The position numbers and the translations under genes are program-made. A stretch of 64,000 nucleotides of DNA from Phoronis australis (Eukaryota; Phoronida; Phoronidae): the NCBI GenBank assembly GCA_002633005.1, contig NMRA01000007.1, positions 1,134,811 to 1,198,810 of the forward strand, written 5' to 3'. The notes under the pieces are model-generated. The model made no database searches and had not been told where the DNA came from. It worked only from the letters and a program-made list of their open reading frames with translations. Of this stretch, positions 1 through 10,863 are shown piece after piece; the first letter of the stretch is position 1; each line of letters opens with the position of its first letter.

Positions 1-440
1 AGAATGAAATGCAGAAGTCAGATTTCATCGGCAGTGTTCAAAGGAATACATTTCCTCCAATATCAACAGCGTAGTTCAACAATCAGCCACTACCCTTCAG
101 CAACTTGTTGTTCACTTGTGACGTAATTGGAGACTATCCAACAATTAATTTCCCACGCAATAATAATTTGCTGATTGTACCTTAATTTGAGTTAATAAAT
201 GAGAATAATGCAGTCCGAAATTTAAATTTAACAAACTTCAACATTTTGTGCCTTCACACCGTCATGGATGAGTGTGCACGCATAAACTAGAATAGTCTAC
301 GGTGCAAGTAAACGTTAAAAAACATGCCCGTCAAACGATGTGATCGTTGTTACATGTAGACAATCATGAAAAAATCGTCATTTTTAAAAAAACTTCGATG
401 AATCTTAACAAATGGAGTCAGTCCAACAGAAGCTACTTAC

Positions 441-635
441 CTCTCCTAATAAAAAGTCGATTTTGTGATTCTTAAAGGCATCAACTTGCTGTTGAAACTC
501 GGCTTGGACCTCTTCTTTAGTAGCTGTCTTCGATTTGTATGTCTCAGTAGGTGATATGCCACCGCAAACTAAAGCGTCTCCGGTGCTCGCTACTTCTAAG
601 GCTAGTTTGCAGGCTGCACTGTTAATTTCTTCACA
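441..635 (-). CDS. BHMT: BHMT-like, internal exon
   Basis: Internal exon of the same gene: 195 bases, 65 codons, phase 0 at both ends, bounded by acceptor ...TTTTGCAG and donor GTAAGTAG. It reads CEEINSAACKLALEVAS, TGDALVCGGISPTETY and a tail ending KIDFLLGE. This matches BHMT from the region [23 protein letters not shown] to NVDFLIAE. The remaining two thirds of the barrel, with the Cys ligands for zinc, must lie to the left of position 1. The first exon leaves one base over and this exon starts in phase 0, so the two cannot be joined directly: an exon of about 130 bases, 2 mod 3, encoding roughly 43 residues, is needed between them. Confidence 0.82.
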
Positions 636-1677
636 CTGCAAAAGATTAACTTAAAAACTTGAAATGTCTCCCTGTGACTGTCGAATTCGTTCAATCTACT
701 TTGGAAGTATTCACCTGCTTCACCTGCTAATAAAAAGACTTATCAGATGCAAAGCAAAACGTGAAACGATCCAAAACAGTGGGCAACATTTGTCCTTCAG
801 CCAATTGTTGAAACATACTATTGACTTTTGTACTGTATTAGAAGTTTGGGATATCTGACATCCAGACCTACTGCTTTCTGTTTTCATTGGTTGGTTTCAT
901 TCCGAATGCTTTGGATGTTTGCATAAACGAAACGTTGTAAAATTTAAGGCATCAAAGGTGCAGCAAAGATGCTACCGGGCATTTTTCCAGGCATCACAGT
1001 TCCTTCCGTGCATTGCTGAGATTTTTTCGAAATTTCAAGACTGAGCAATAAAGGACCAAGTTTGAAGCTATCAATTGGGAACTCGCGCGGCTAGTGTCGC
1101 CGCGTACATTTCGACATATCACGATGCAACAAGTGTTCGTATTTTAGTAAACAATTATTTTTTGTTTGGGGAGATTCATTCAATGTTCTGAACTGATGAA
1201 AACAAATGGAATGGAGACTATTTCACATTAAGAATCGATTATTGGATTTCTTTGGCGTACAGGGACGTTTTTCACTCACAACAGAGATCAGCCGATAGTA
1301 CGAACGTTGACTCTTAACAATTCATATTTCCTTTATTTCACCGCCAACACATACGTACGCTATGGTGCTGTCCGCTGGCAGTTTTTAATTTGTCTCCAGT
1401 GGCGAAGAACGAAAACGCCTGTAGAACATCGGCTCCTGCCCGCAAGTACTCCTTGTGGAGCTCACGCACTAAGAAAAAACAAGAAATGGTGTGAGAGTGA
1501 GTTGGCTAACATTATCGATTACTGTCGTGGAATGTGAGAAACCACTGACTAGAAATGATAAAATAAAGTTGTGACGAAACTAGCGCTCATAAACCCGCGA
1601 CCTAGAAGCGAAGTTGACGCTAAACCACGTAAAATTTGTCTCAACTTCCAAATTTTCAAACACCCACATCCGGTGAG

Positions 1678-1798
1678 ATAGCCAAAATTAGGACAAAACT
1701 TAAGTCATAAACTTAAGTCAAAACTTAAGATCTCTTTCTTGAAACGGACTCAAGAGAAAATTAAGTTTTGACTCAAATTTAAGATATGTCTTGGCTAT
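1678..1798. repeat. Small inverted-repeat (hairpin) element
   Basis: ATAGCCAA at the left end mirrors TTGGCTAT at the right end, and the arms between them (AGTCAAAACTTAA and its complement) pair imperfectly over most of the 121 bases. It looks like a foldback or internally deleted MITE. No clear target-site duplication was seen. Confidence 0.5.
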
Positions 1799-2039
1799 AT
1801 AAGTCAGTTTTCTCAGAATGGGTCCATTGTCTTCAGTTCTTTTGAAGTCCTGAAATCAATTTCGAAACAGTAAGCCAAACGTTTTTAAAGCGGTTTTAAA
1901 GCGGTTTTAAAGCAGCCTTAAATAAAGGCTTAAAGCCCTAAAGCAGTCGGCATTTTATGACACTGACTAACTTATAAAAGCAGTTTAATATGATTTCCTA
2001 TTTCAAATGACAGATTATTTGAATCGAGTAAATGCTTTT

Positions 2040-2260
2040 ATCGTCGTCGATTTTCGAGCTGGAATAGAAACTCGAGATTTCGAGTTTAGACTCTAACTTT
2101 TAGCCTTAATGCTGGGGTCATCAAGTGCAAGCTAGTAACACGTAAGCCATAATATACTCGAGCATAGAACAATAAACACTTAGCTGGAGTTCGCACAAAA
2201 GTAGAATAGAAAATAACAAAAACAATTTCGAGTTCCATTTCCAGATTAAACCCCGGGCCC
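2040..2260. repeat. Interspersed repeat, copy 1 (pair at 42750-42985)
   Basis: Shares long stretches with 42750-42985 in the same orientation, such as CTCGAGCATAGA and AAAGTAGAATAGAAAAT, and both are rich in CTCGAG / TTCGAGT words. Both copies give a similar minus-strand peptide (..SMLEYIMAY..), which reflects common origin and is not evidence of coding. Family not recognised. Confidence 0.6.
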
Positions 2261-2494
2261 TGAATATGCTTTCGTTTTTGGCCTTATCCGGCATCAAAAC
2301 CAATGCCAAGCAGACATTTAAGCTTTTCATAACTGATATTCATTTCAGCCTACTGGCCCTTACTCGTAAATTCATCTAATAACTGAGATCTTCGAGATCT
2401 TCTCCTTGACCGATGTTTCCCAAGCTACCGTCGCAGAGGTTCGTTCCTCGCCTACAGCTGTGTTATATTCCAGACTAGTGATATGTCGACTTAC

Positions 2495-2639
2495 CGGCAT
2501 CGGGATGCTCTACAACGACTTCCGGTGTCCAAGACGGGACATGGACATAACCCCTTTTTTCCAGCGTAAATACATAGCTGCCATCTCCCACAACAGGCCC
2601 AGCCTTCAGTCGCTCAAGAATTCCGACTTTCGTCGCCAT
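2495..2639 (-). CDS. BHMT: BHMT-like, first coding exon
   Basis: First coding exon of a betaine-homocysteine S-methyltransferase-like enzyme, which moves a methyl group from betaine to homocysteine in the cytosol, giving methionine and dimethylglycine. The exon encodes 48 residues plus one base. After the start ([14 protein letters not shown]) come [15 protein letters not shown] and [12 protein letters not shown], which line up without gaps with the N-terminus of vertebrate BHMT (GILERL, GDGGFVFALEKRGYV, WTPEAAVEHPEA). It ends at a consensus donor GTAAGT (2494-2489). I chose the ATG at 2639 because it sits just before the conserved GILERL; another in-frame ATG lies 24 bases upstream. The zinc-binding cysteines of the family lie near the C-terminus, outside this window. 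Seen: the motifs and splice site. Known: the family reaction. Inferred: that this copy is active. Confidence 0.85.
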
Positions 2640-3704
2640 TCTGATAACACGAGAAATAAACACACCCAGTCATTAGTTTTAAGGTCATCTCAAACGCTGT
2701 TTCGTGACCTTCATTCTACTTATACATAAAAAACAGACTACGTCAACAAGTAAAAGTATATATCTTCTGAAAGAAAAAAGATCAGTGATTACAAAAATAT
2801 GTTTTGTATTTATGTGTCATTATTATTATTACGTTGCCACCTTTTTAAGTCAAAATTTCATTTTTAAGAAAGGTACACTCATAGCAAAATAACTCCTTTT
2901 TAAACGAAAACTTAACAATTTATTTCAACAAACGCTGTCAGGAATTTTTGATTACTCGGTTAGTTTTGTTTCAATACCCGGCAAATTAACTCGCAAAACA
3001 CGAGGTAATTTTGTAAAAAACAACAGTCGTGTTCGTCTGTCTTACGGTACGCAAAACTTAGGCGTTTGAAAGGAAAATCCTAATAGTGATTTTGAGAATG
3101 ATGAATAAGTATTAAATATGGAAAGTTTTAGTGAAATTCACAGAACCGTTTTCGAGAACTCGTGCTCCTAAGTTTAAAACTAAGTCGATATGCCGAGGCC
3201 GAAATGGGAGAACATCGCGAGTCTTCAAAATCTGGCGATTATCGCCTAACTATTAGGTAAAAACTTGTTTTTGGCCAATACAACCTATACGTGCCTTTAC
3301 CATGTTCGTTATTTCAACATTCACGCGCAACTTCAACTGAATTTGCATTGAGTAATTAACTTACTAATCACTGAAGTGCGGTTTCTTTTATCTCGAGTTA
3401 ACTTGGTCAAAAGGCGGAGCACTAGTCCAACAGTTCATTGTACACTCAGAGGTCGCACCGGGGAGAATGATAATATCAAGCAATGAGCTCATTGCATCAA
3501 CAAACCATGTACAAAATGAAACAATACAAATCTAATCGCATCGCGAGAACGAGATTGAAACGGCGAAATGTCAACCGACTCAACGGTCGTATGCATGCAA
3601 ACGTACAAGTCCCTCGGATAAAAACTACCGTCACATGTTTTGTCCTCGTTTCATCTTTAATTTCTATGCTATGTTGTACAACTTAATAGCTGACACAATA
3701 TCAT

Positions 3705-3835
3705 GCGCGCACCCAGGGGGTGGGCTCAGGGGGCTCATTCGTGAGCCCCCCGTTTGGCGAGGTGAGCAAGAAGGTCCGCCTCAGAGAAACAAAAAGTCCG
3801 AGAAAACGAGACAAAAGTCCACTAAAAAGGCGCAG
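3705..3835 (+). repeat. Interspersed repeat fragment (inverted partner at 63437-63570)
   Basis: The stretch CACCCAGGGGGTGGGCTC through CAAAAGTCCACTAAAAAGGC is repeated, inverted and diverged, at 63437-63570. Shared features in order are a G-run block, a CCCCCCGTTTGGC-like block, an A-rich AAAGTCC block and AAAAGTCCACTAAAAAGGC at the end. An unclassified transposon fragment. Confidence 0.6.
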
Positions 3836-4359
3836 ACGCACAGTTCACAGTTTTGAAGGTGGTAACCCGTTTTTTTAGTCCTCCCGCTTTTTGTCAGCAA
3901 AAGGTCCACGTCGTCAGAAATTAGATCCCCCCATATCAAAGGCTGGGACCGCGCATGAATATTATGGCGTTATGTTGAATGAAGCACTGGAGATACATAA
4001 GGACCTGACGCCGGGAGATTCGATCATAGTGACAGCCCTGTAACCTTTCACCTCGGTAGTAAACAAATTTTCACGCTGCTGAAGGTGGTTGCAAGAACAA
4101 TTTGGATCCTGGGGAAGATATTGCTACCCTCTAAACTATATCGGCGAATATAATGAGACGCCGTGACAAGTCACTATGTCGTAAAGCCCAAGCAATAACG
4201 AACTCTCAATTTCTTTTAGGTAGCCGTTTTAAAACAACCAGCATTCTAGAAATCTCACATGGGACTTGGAGGAGCGCTCCCATTCTGTTGCTTGCTATTC
4301 GACTCGGCATGATTGCGTTTGTCACCGAGACATACCGTAAGAACAGGGTAGAGTTCAGG

Positions 4360-4464
4360 CGCTAGGACCTCACTAAAAAGCAAGACTTCGCGAGATTACG
4401 TGAGATATTGCAGTGTATTTATGAGGACACGTGATTTTGGCTAGATTTTAGCGAGGTCCTAGCG
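4360..4464. mobile_element. Short MITE with perfect ends, copy 1
   Basis: Starts CGCTAGGACCTC and ends GAGGTCCTAGCG, exact reverse complements; ACTAAAAAGCAAGACTTCGCG follows the left end. At 105 bases it is far too small to code. A second copy is at 4919-5025 in the same orientation. Superfamily unassigned. Confidence 0.65.
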
Positions 4465-4918
4465 TACTAGTCTTACTGAACTCGTTAACCGGGCTTACGT
4501 ATCAAATGAAGAAAATACCTTCTTCCTTAGCGCAGCCTTGTGAATCAGAATGTGAATGTCGAGACCCCCATGGCTATGACTAGCTGATAAGATAATCTAT
4601 CTACCTTAGTCAAGACACAGGAGGCAAACACAACGTCCCTGCCCAGTGAGGATTAGGCCAGGTACACGTAATTACGCAATACATCGCCCATGATCTACCT
4701 GAATCTGATCAGGTGATGATCATTCGGATATGTAGACTAGCCACCGGTGATCGCCGGCCGAGAACGTCGTCGGGTATGGCGGTGGATTCAAGCAAATCGG
4801 TGACAGAGTCCGTGCGGCAGTAGTTCGTACTTGTCTAACATGTGCAGGGCAAAGTTCACTTCCCGCGACCGTGTGATATTCAGGATCAGTGGGACACACC
4901 AGCCTCCCGTTCAGTAAC

Positions 4919-5025
4919 GCTCGGACCTCGCTAAAAAGCAAGACTTCGCGAGATTACGTGAGATATTGCCGTGCATTTTAAATTAGAACACGTGTCTTCG
5001 ACTAGGTTTTAGCTAGGTCCTAGCG
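4919..5025. mobile_element. Short MITE, copy 2
   Basis: Same family and orientation as 4360-4464: left end CGCTCGGACCTCGCTAAAA, right end TTTTAGCTAGGTCCTAGCG. The last 12 bases (TAGGTCCTAGCG) are repeated once more, extending to 5037. The two copies frame a 455-bp segment with no recognisable content. Confidence 0.65.
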
Positions 5026-7237
5026 TAGGTCCTAGCGTCTACTGAACGCATGCCAGGTGTGAAATATTGCAAGACGGCTGAAAAGGAGGGGGAGGGTAAC
5101 ACTGTCGCGCAAACAAATGCAGCGCGACCCTGTTTGCCGTTCATTTAAAACGGGCTTCTCGAATGGTACCAAAAGGGATTCCAATACTTTCAATCACAAC
5201 ACATTGTGCTCTACATATCGAATTGACGTGTTCAGTCTCCAGTTTCTTGACAAGTGATACTCATGACTATGAAGGTAGGCATGCTCATCAAGACCTAATG
5301 TTCATTTCTCTCTTTCAGAGTATGAACATGCTCTTAATAAAAAGGATATGTTGTAAATATCACAAATAAATAGAACATCTGTAAAATATGGAACTATGAC
5401 TTATCTGGAATGTGATTTTGTGAAAATGAACGGGTATCTATGGTTACATGTAGATCAAGGTCAGGAAACAATATGGGCTGCACAGAACATTCAAGTCTAC
5501 TCTGGCCCTGAATTGTATACTTATAGTAACCTAAGTCGAAGACAGTGAAAGGTTTTGACAGCTTTCAGGCCAGGTACTGCACCCATCGGGGTTGAGCTAT
5601 GTCGGCACTGCGGTTTTAACTGAGTTTGCCGAGAAGAAAGAATCTGTTCCCAGGCAGTGCCAGCATGAGGTCAGTTACCGTAAACCACGTTCATGTTTTC
5701 ATACAACGCCCAGCTTACCTTGACCGTGATCAGATTTGCTTGATCGACTGGTGTCAAATCTATATCTTTTAAAGGTGAGGAAAACCTTTTCTCCTTGGAG
5801 TAAATTGTGAGAGATTGTTTCACGTCCAGGTGGCCCCTTGAAAGGTCTTAACTGGGTTATTATCTTGACGACGTTGGGCATATTTAAATATTACGATTTT
5901 AAAAGGCCGCTATTATGCACCTATAACTCTAATTCCTTACCAAGAACTGCTGGCAATTATGTGACGTTTTCATGTGTTGTTTGAGGGTGGATGCATCGTG
6001 AATTTGCATAATTTATGTAAATTAAGGCCACGGTTATTTAAAATTCTACTGTGCTCACATAGTTATGGTACCAGGCGCCACAAGTGAATTATACTGATAT
6101 TTGCACCCAAGTTTCTATGGTCAATTAATTTCATGAACAACCAGTTTCAAGTTTCCATTCCACAGATGACATATGCGCTCATATATGTGCCTTCTGTCAA
6201 AGTCACATGTCCTTAACTTAGGGTCAAAACCCGGGGTCAAGATGCCACACTTCCAAATAAGGAGATAACAATCGTTTTTTTAATTTGAAACGAACGTGTG
6301 GAGATTCCATTTCTTTACAAAAAAGCTTTTAGAATAGCAGGTTAATTATACTGGCATAAAACTTAATTTCGTAAAACACTTTGAAGGATACAAATTTGGG
6401 GTGTGAAAACGTTTCCACCCAGTTTTGAGTTCTGAACATGACCGATGTTACTGGAATAAAGTTGCTCAGTAAGTACCGTTTATCTATATTGCTGCTTCTG
6501 ATTTCCATACATGAATCTATACACGTTTTTGTTTTTATATATTCGCAATAGCATATCTAAATATTGGGATACTTATATTAGATACTACTTAAATGTATGT
6601 ACCTCTATGTATATTAGTTTCATTTATGAATTGTTTACAACCCAGATATAATGCTTCGCGATTTCTGTGTTTGTCATCATGTCTTTGTATGTCTTGTGTA
6701 TTCTTCAATAAATATATATAACTACCGTAGTAAGTATAAGTTCCCTAAAGCACTCCTTTATCGATTCAGTACGGATGAACATTGTTATTAAATGATCAAC
6801 GTTTTTAAAAATTAATATTTGGCCCCACTGTTAAAGCGAAAATCACATTCCTCGGTGTCTAGGAAGCGAACTTTTGATTTAAACAGACACGGTTGTAAAA
6901 CATTGGTCCCAACTTGTTTCATACTCAGATGAGTAGTGATGTCTGAGTTTCCAAAGAAGTAACAGTTACTGAGGTCATGCTCAGCGCGCTGATAAGGCGC
7001 AGCGACAAACCAACTTGTTGAGCTTGATCCAAAGCAGTGACAAACCTCATTTCAATCGAAGCCTTGAAACCATCCCCAATTAAATTTGACTAAAGGAACA
7101 AATTGGGACCAATTTCACTGATAACGGTGAGAGGTACTGGCTTCGTGATAGAAGGACGGTTTGTAGTGACATTAACTAATTTTGCAATGGTACTATTTTG
7201 CATTCCGATTTGGTTGCGTGACTTTTATGGTCATGGT

Positions 7238-7396
7238 CAGTGGCAGATTTATGGGGGGGCAAGGGGGCCATGGCCCTCTAAAATTCTCCCAGATCCTATT
7301 TGGCAGTACGGGGGTGCGAATGTCTGACGGGAAAAATCCTGGCTAACATTCGATCTGCCCTGGCCCCCTAACTCAAAATCCTGGATCCACCCCTGA
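7238..7396. mobile_element. Small DNA transposon with CAG..GGATYYAGG-type ends
   Basis: Starts CAGTGGCAGATTTATGG and ends CCAGGATCCACCCCTG... read inward as CAGGGGTGGATCCAGGAT. The ends are G-rich and inverted. Flanks are ATGGT on the left and ATGTT on the right, a plausible 5-bp target duplication with one mismatch. The ends resemble those of the larger elements at 9819 and 12039, so this is probably a relative. No transposase. Confidence 0.5.
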
Positions 7397-7564
7397 TGTT
7401 CAGAGGTAAGTGTCGAGTTTTTATCACACACTTTTAACTTATTACATGTAAAAATTGAACATTTCAGGTATTTCTGACCCATACTAAATATGTCTCATTT
7501 TGTACACACTCAAATCATTACTATAAATGACACTGGCACACGCACACACACATGCATGCATGCG

Positions 7565-7582
7565 CGTATGTATGTATGTATG

Positions 7583-7612
<30 letters not shown>
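7565..7612. repeat. (GTAT)n microsatellite
   Basis: About eleven perfect GTAT units, preceded by a short CA-rich and GCAT-rich stretch from about 7530. Confidence 0.95.
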
Positions 7613-7613
<1 letters not shown>

Positions 7614-8261
7614 TGACTAACTCAAACGCTGATTCTTGACGTATTAGTGAAGAGAAAAGTTGGCATGCGTTGCAAGAAGGGCCAAGAAAGTCCCGAGCTC
7701 GAATGTATTTCTCGTGACATAGGACGAATCACCAGTGTGCCCAGCCAATTGGATGTAGGGGTGCGCTCCCTAGACCCAAAAATCTCGCCAAATAGCAAGA
7801 CCATGTAAAATCATGGGAGCGAAAATCGTGAGTGTATCGCAAGCATGTTATTCAGAACTTGTCATATAGAGTAACGTAGCAAAATGACCGCCACCATAAT
7901 CTATGCCGCCACATAAATTTGAATGTGGAATTATGAGGTGGAATTTATGAATTATTGGATAGAAAGAATTCATTGTTTCTGTTTCATAAGTAAAGAATTC
8001 TCGCCACAAGTGCATGGCCAATGTCTTGCGTCTAAGGAACGCAGCCTGGCAGTCCCAACATCCTGCTTGTGGCGATACGATACACTCCGATTTATATGAA
8101 ACGTTAGCAGTAGGCCAATGTCATGTTTCTTTTCAAAGATTTTCAATTTTTGTTGATGTCAAATCATTTTTCTTCTAGTTTCAAATTTCAAAAAACGATA
8201 CGTCGGCTGCTCGCCACTTTGTTAATTTTTCTCTCACAAAACAAAACACGTCTCTTTATTT

Positions 8262-8365
8262 AGTAAGGCAAGACATAGACGTAGCACATTTACCTTATTT
8301 GGAAAGTGTGACCTGTGATCTTTGATATAAACAAAAACACTGGCGACTTCATGCAACGGTCAGTC
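8262..8365. repeat. Left arm of a distant inverted repeat
   Basis: GGCAAGACATAGACGTAGCA and the following hundred bases recur, inverted and diverged, at 13253-13350, about 4.9 kb away. These could be two independent insertions or the ends of one larger decayed element. Confidence 0.5.
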
Positions 8366-8814
8366 CTAATTGATTAAAATTAATTATAAAGATAGTATAG
8401 TATTCAAATACATTCTAAAATGCACTTGGAATTTGTTTTGGAAAATTTCCTGCTTCATTAATTGGCTTGCTTCATACAGTGCTGTCTCCTGAGAATCGGT
8501 GTGCAATCATACATGATAACCAATTTTGATGTTTGTCGAAAGACCGTTAGCACATGCGCAAATACATCATAAGCGTGAGGAAGATTAGAAACCGGCTGTG
8601 GTGGCTACAAAAGTTTACCGTCGCACGTAAAATACTGAAGTTTGTGATGTTTTTCTGGAAAATTTCTCAAATGAAAAGGTGAATTACTCTGTATTAGACG
8701 TTGTGAGATGATACTTTCGTCAGAAATTGTTTAAAAGACATTTTTGACGAGCTTTCGCGTTCCACGCCAGGAAGCCCATTGCTCTGTAATAGGTTATGAA
8801 GGGGGGAGTAGCAT

Positions 8815-8898
8815 TGCGTCCCGGGTTCTATGCGTCTCGGGTTCTTCTGTTGTGTCCCGGGCTCTATGTGTCCCGAGTTTTCTGTGTCCTGGGTTCTA
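8815..8898 (+). repeat. Tandem GTCCCGGGTTCTATG-type repeat
   Basis: About five degenerate units of roughly 16 bp (GTCCCGGGTTCTATG, GTCTCGGGTTCTTC, GTCCCGGGCTCTATG and so on). Three related units occur at 13050-13095 in the same orientation. Confidence 0.75.
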
Positions 8899-9818
8899 TC
8901 ATAGACTTTATCCCACACTGACATGTGAAACTATAGATGTTGTATTACGTCACGTTATTAACTGTGAATTACGGGAAAGTAGCGCCCATCAGTATACAAC
9001 GGTAGAAGCAGTATTTCATGGTTGGTGAGCAGTATCCTGTAGAGTAAATTCGCGAGTGCAAGGCCAAATTTTATTGGGCTCGTTCATCTGCGTTACCTAA
9101 ATCCTTAATCCAATGAAGGCGTCGTTCCTGAAAAAGCAGTTTTATTGCTCTAGAAACGAAAAGATTTAGCCAACCGATCGATGAAAATGCTGACGCACGG
9201 TGCCAGACGGCTATTTTTGAGCTCTCGCTGGTCCCCTACGTGCCATCACGCAGGTATCAGTTGCTGTGGCACGCACTTTAGCATTGGTTGATGTAACCTA
9301 AGCAGTCATTGGTTAGCTTTCAATTGCAACACCGTGAAAAAATGGCGGACTGTGAACGATTTTTAGCCTTGTCATGCAAGTGGCGTCGCAGCAACTATTT
9401 CGTTTCTGCAGTGATGTTTAATAGCCGTGTGCTTGAAGCACATACATGTACGACAAACACATATCTGGCCGATTTAACGGTGTGTGAATACAGGATAGTA
9501 TCGTAAACAAAAGTCATCGACAGCAGAGAGATGCACTCCGAAAAGGCGCAACCACAATTTCTAGGATTCACATTTCCTGATGATAAATTTTAAACACCGA
9601 TTTGTCTGCCCAACTATAGTTTACACTGCGGTCCATCAGTCATGCCAGTTTGTTTGCGGCCGAAGCGCAGCCTGTTGAGAATTCGACTAGCCAATCAGAA
9701 GCGCCGGTGTAAAAAAAATCCCGAGGAAAACTAAGTGATACCCTCGCTGGTTCCCTGCGTTCTTAGCCCAGCCAGCACGCAGGTATTACGCAGTGGCACG
9801 CGCTTTAGCGAGAAATGA

Positions 9819-10803
9819 CATAGGCGGATTTAGGGGGAGGCCAGGGGGCCCGCCCCCCCGGCTGCCGCAAAAAAAATAAAACAGCAAGAGCGTAGGGAAA
9901 TGTTGAGTTTATTAATTTGCCCCGGTAATTAAAATTATACTGGTGAAAAAAGATTTAAATGTGTGCATTTTTAGTGTTTGGGGGGGCTCAGATCCAATTT
10001 CAAGTGTCAAATCGGGAACACGGCGCATTCGTAACGGAACTATGGCTAAGTGTAGGCTCTCCCGCGATATCCCAGGCGACCGGCAGCGGCGCTGCGCATG
10101 GTGCAATGAAGAAAATTTACTTCATTTTTTAAAGAAAATGGAACCTGAGTGACGATGAAAAAACAGAAGCGGCTGGTAAGATGTGAATTTTAATCGAAGA
10201 CTTAGTGAATCACTCAGAAACTCATTCATTCTCTCTTTGTCAAACCTTAACTTGTGACGATTTCCAAAGCAATCCCGTCATTATTGCCAACACGAGAAAC
10301 GGATTTGGTCTTTTGGGCATTTGAAGACTATTTTAAATACAAAAAAATTGTTAAAAACCGATTGCACAAAATATAAAGCGTGTAATAAGCATTACAAAAA
10401 GAAGTAGGTTTCGCGCGCAAACGCTGTGGACCATAAATAAGTAGGTCTCTTAGTCTCAGTTTATTTGTGAAATCGTGGTGTAGTGGTAAAGCACGCGCGT
10501 CCTAGCAGCCAGGTCGTGAGTTCGAGTCTGTGGACCTCGCAGTTTTTCCTGTGTGACACATTCTCCGTGTTTTTTTTTTGTTTTTTTTTGCCTTTTTTTC
10601 TTGAATAATACATCAGAAATCAAGGAAAATGCTTGATTTTTAAAGGAAAAAACAGAAAAATTTCCTGGGCGGGAGGGGGGCAAACCCCACTCCCGACCTC
10701 CCCCCATTCGGTGCTATGCGCATCTACAATCGTGGTTTGCGCAAATGCTTACAGCTGGACAAAATGTTGGGCCCCCCCTTGTGATAACCTAGATCCGCCA
10801 CTG
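9819..10803 (+). mobile_element. Non-autonomous DNA transposon, copy 1
   Basis: Starts CATAGGCGGATTTAGGGGG and ends CCTAGATCCGCCACTG, which reads inward as CAGTGGCGGATCTAGG. The ends pair at most positions and are flanked by the direct repeat AATGA (9814-9818 and 10804-10808), a 5-bp target duplication. An inverted second copy lies at 12039-12941. The CAGTGGCGGATCTAGG end is of the kind seen in hAT elements, although classic hATs make 8-bp duplications, so a 5-bp hAT-like group is my tentative placement. No transposase is encoded. A tRNA-like promoter segment is inside (10474-10540). Confidence 0.7.
10474..10540 (+). repeat. tRNA-like (SINE head) segment inside the transposon
   Basis: TGGTGTAGTGG (10476-10486) resembles a Pol III A box and GAGTTCGAGTC (10518-10528) a B box, at tRNA-like spacing of about 32 bp. 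The stems needed for a tRNA do not form, so this is a tRNA-derived SINE head, not a functional tRNA. In the second copy of the transposon the A box remains (12251-12280, inverted) while the B box region is gone. It is followed by T-rich runs near 10567-10600. Confidence 0.5.
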
Positions 10804-10863
10804 AATGATACCTCGCTGGCGCGGCTACCGCCCCACCTAGCGGCACGCAGGGAACCAGCGAGG

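Larger units (their letters stand above)
636..2494 (-). other. BHMT intron region lacking an expected exon
   Basis: This 1.86-kb stretch should contain the BHMT exon that covers QLHREF...NVMQTFTFYAS...LENRG in vertebrates. I could not find that peptide on the minus strand. What it does hold: a small hairpin element at 1678-1798, an 11-bp GTTTTAAAGCG triplet repeat near 1885-1920, and a copy of an interspersed repeat from about 2040 to 2260. The lack of the exon could mean a diverged exon that I missed, a broken gene, or an assembly fault. Confidence 0.5.
2640..7235. other. Intergenic region upstream of the BHMT-like gene
   Basis: No coding region could be supported on either strand. It contains the repeat fragment at 3705-3835, the paired short MITEs at 4360-4464 and 4919-5025, and otherwise AT-rich unique-looking sequence. 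The BHMT promoter should lie in the first few hundred bases above 2640, but I see no TATA box or other site that I would defend. Confidence 0.5.
7613..9741. other. Intergenic repeat-rich stretch
   Basis: No gene seen. Contains an inverted partner of 13253-13350 at 8262-8365, a short GTCCCGGGTTCTAT-type tandem at 8815-8898, and a CTCGCTGGTCCC-type fragment near 9226-9290 related to the element ends at 9742 and 10863. Confidence 0.5.
9742..10863. mobile_element. Host element split by a nested insertion
   Basis: Left end CCTCGCTGGTTCCCTGCGT and right end ACGCAGGGAACCAGCGAGG are exact inverted repeats of 19 bp. The element between them is interrupted by the complete 985-bp element at 9819-10803. 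Without the insertion it would be only about 130 bp, so it is probably a short MITE into which the larger element jumped. Confidence 0.5.

Noticed and set aside
660-860. Missing BHMT exon on the minus strand (FTFCFASDK resembles FTFYASEDK)
   Set aside because: The similarity covers only a few residues, upstream motifs such as HREF are absent and a stop follows at once; splice sites and phase do not fit.
10474-10540. Functional tRNA gene
   Set aside because: Boxes A and B are present but acceptor and anticodon stems do not pair, and the segment is part of a repeated transposon.
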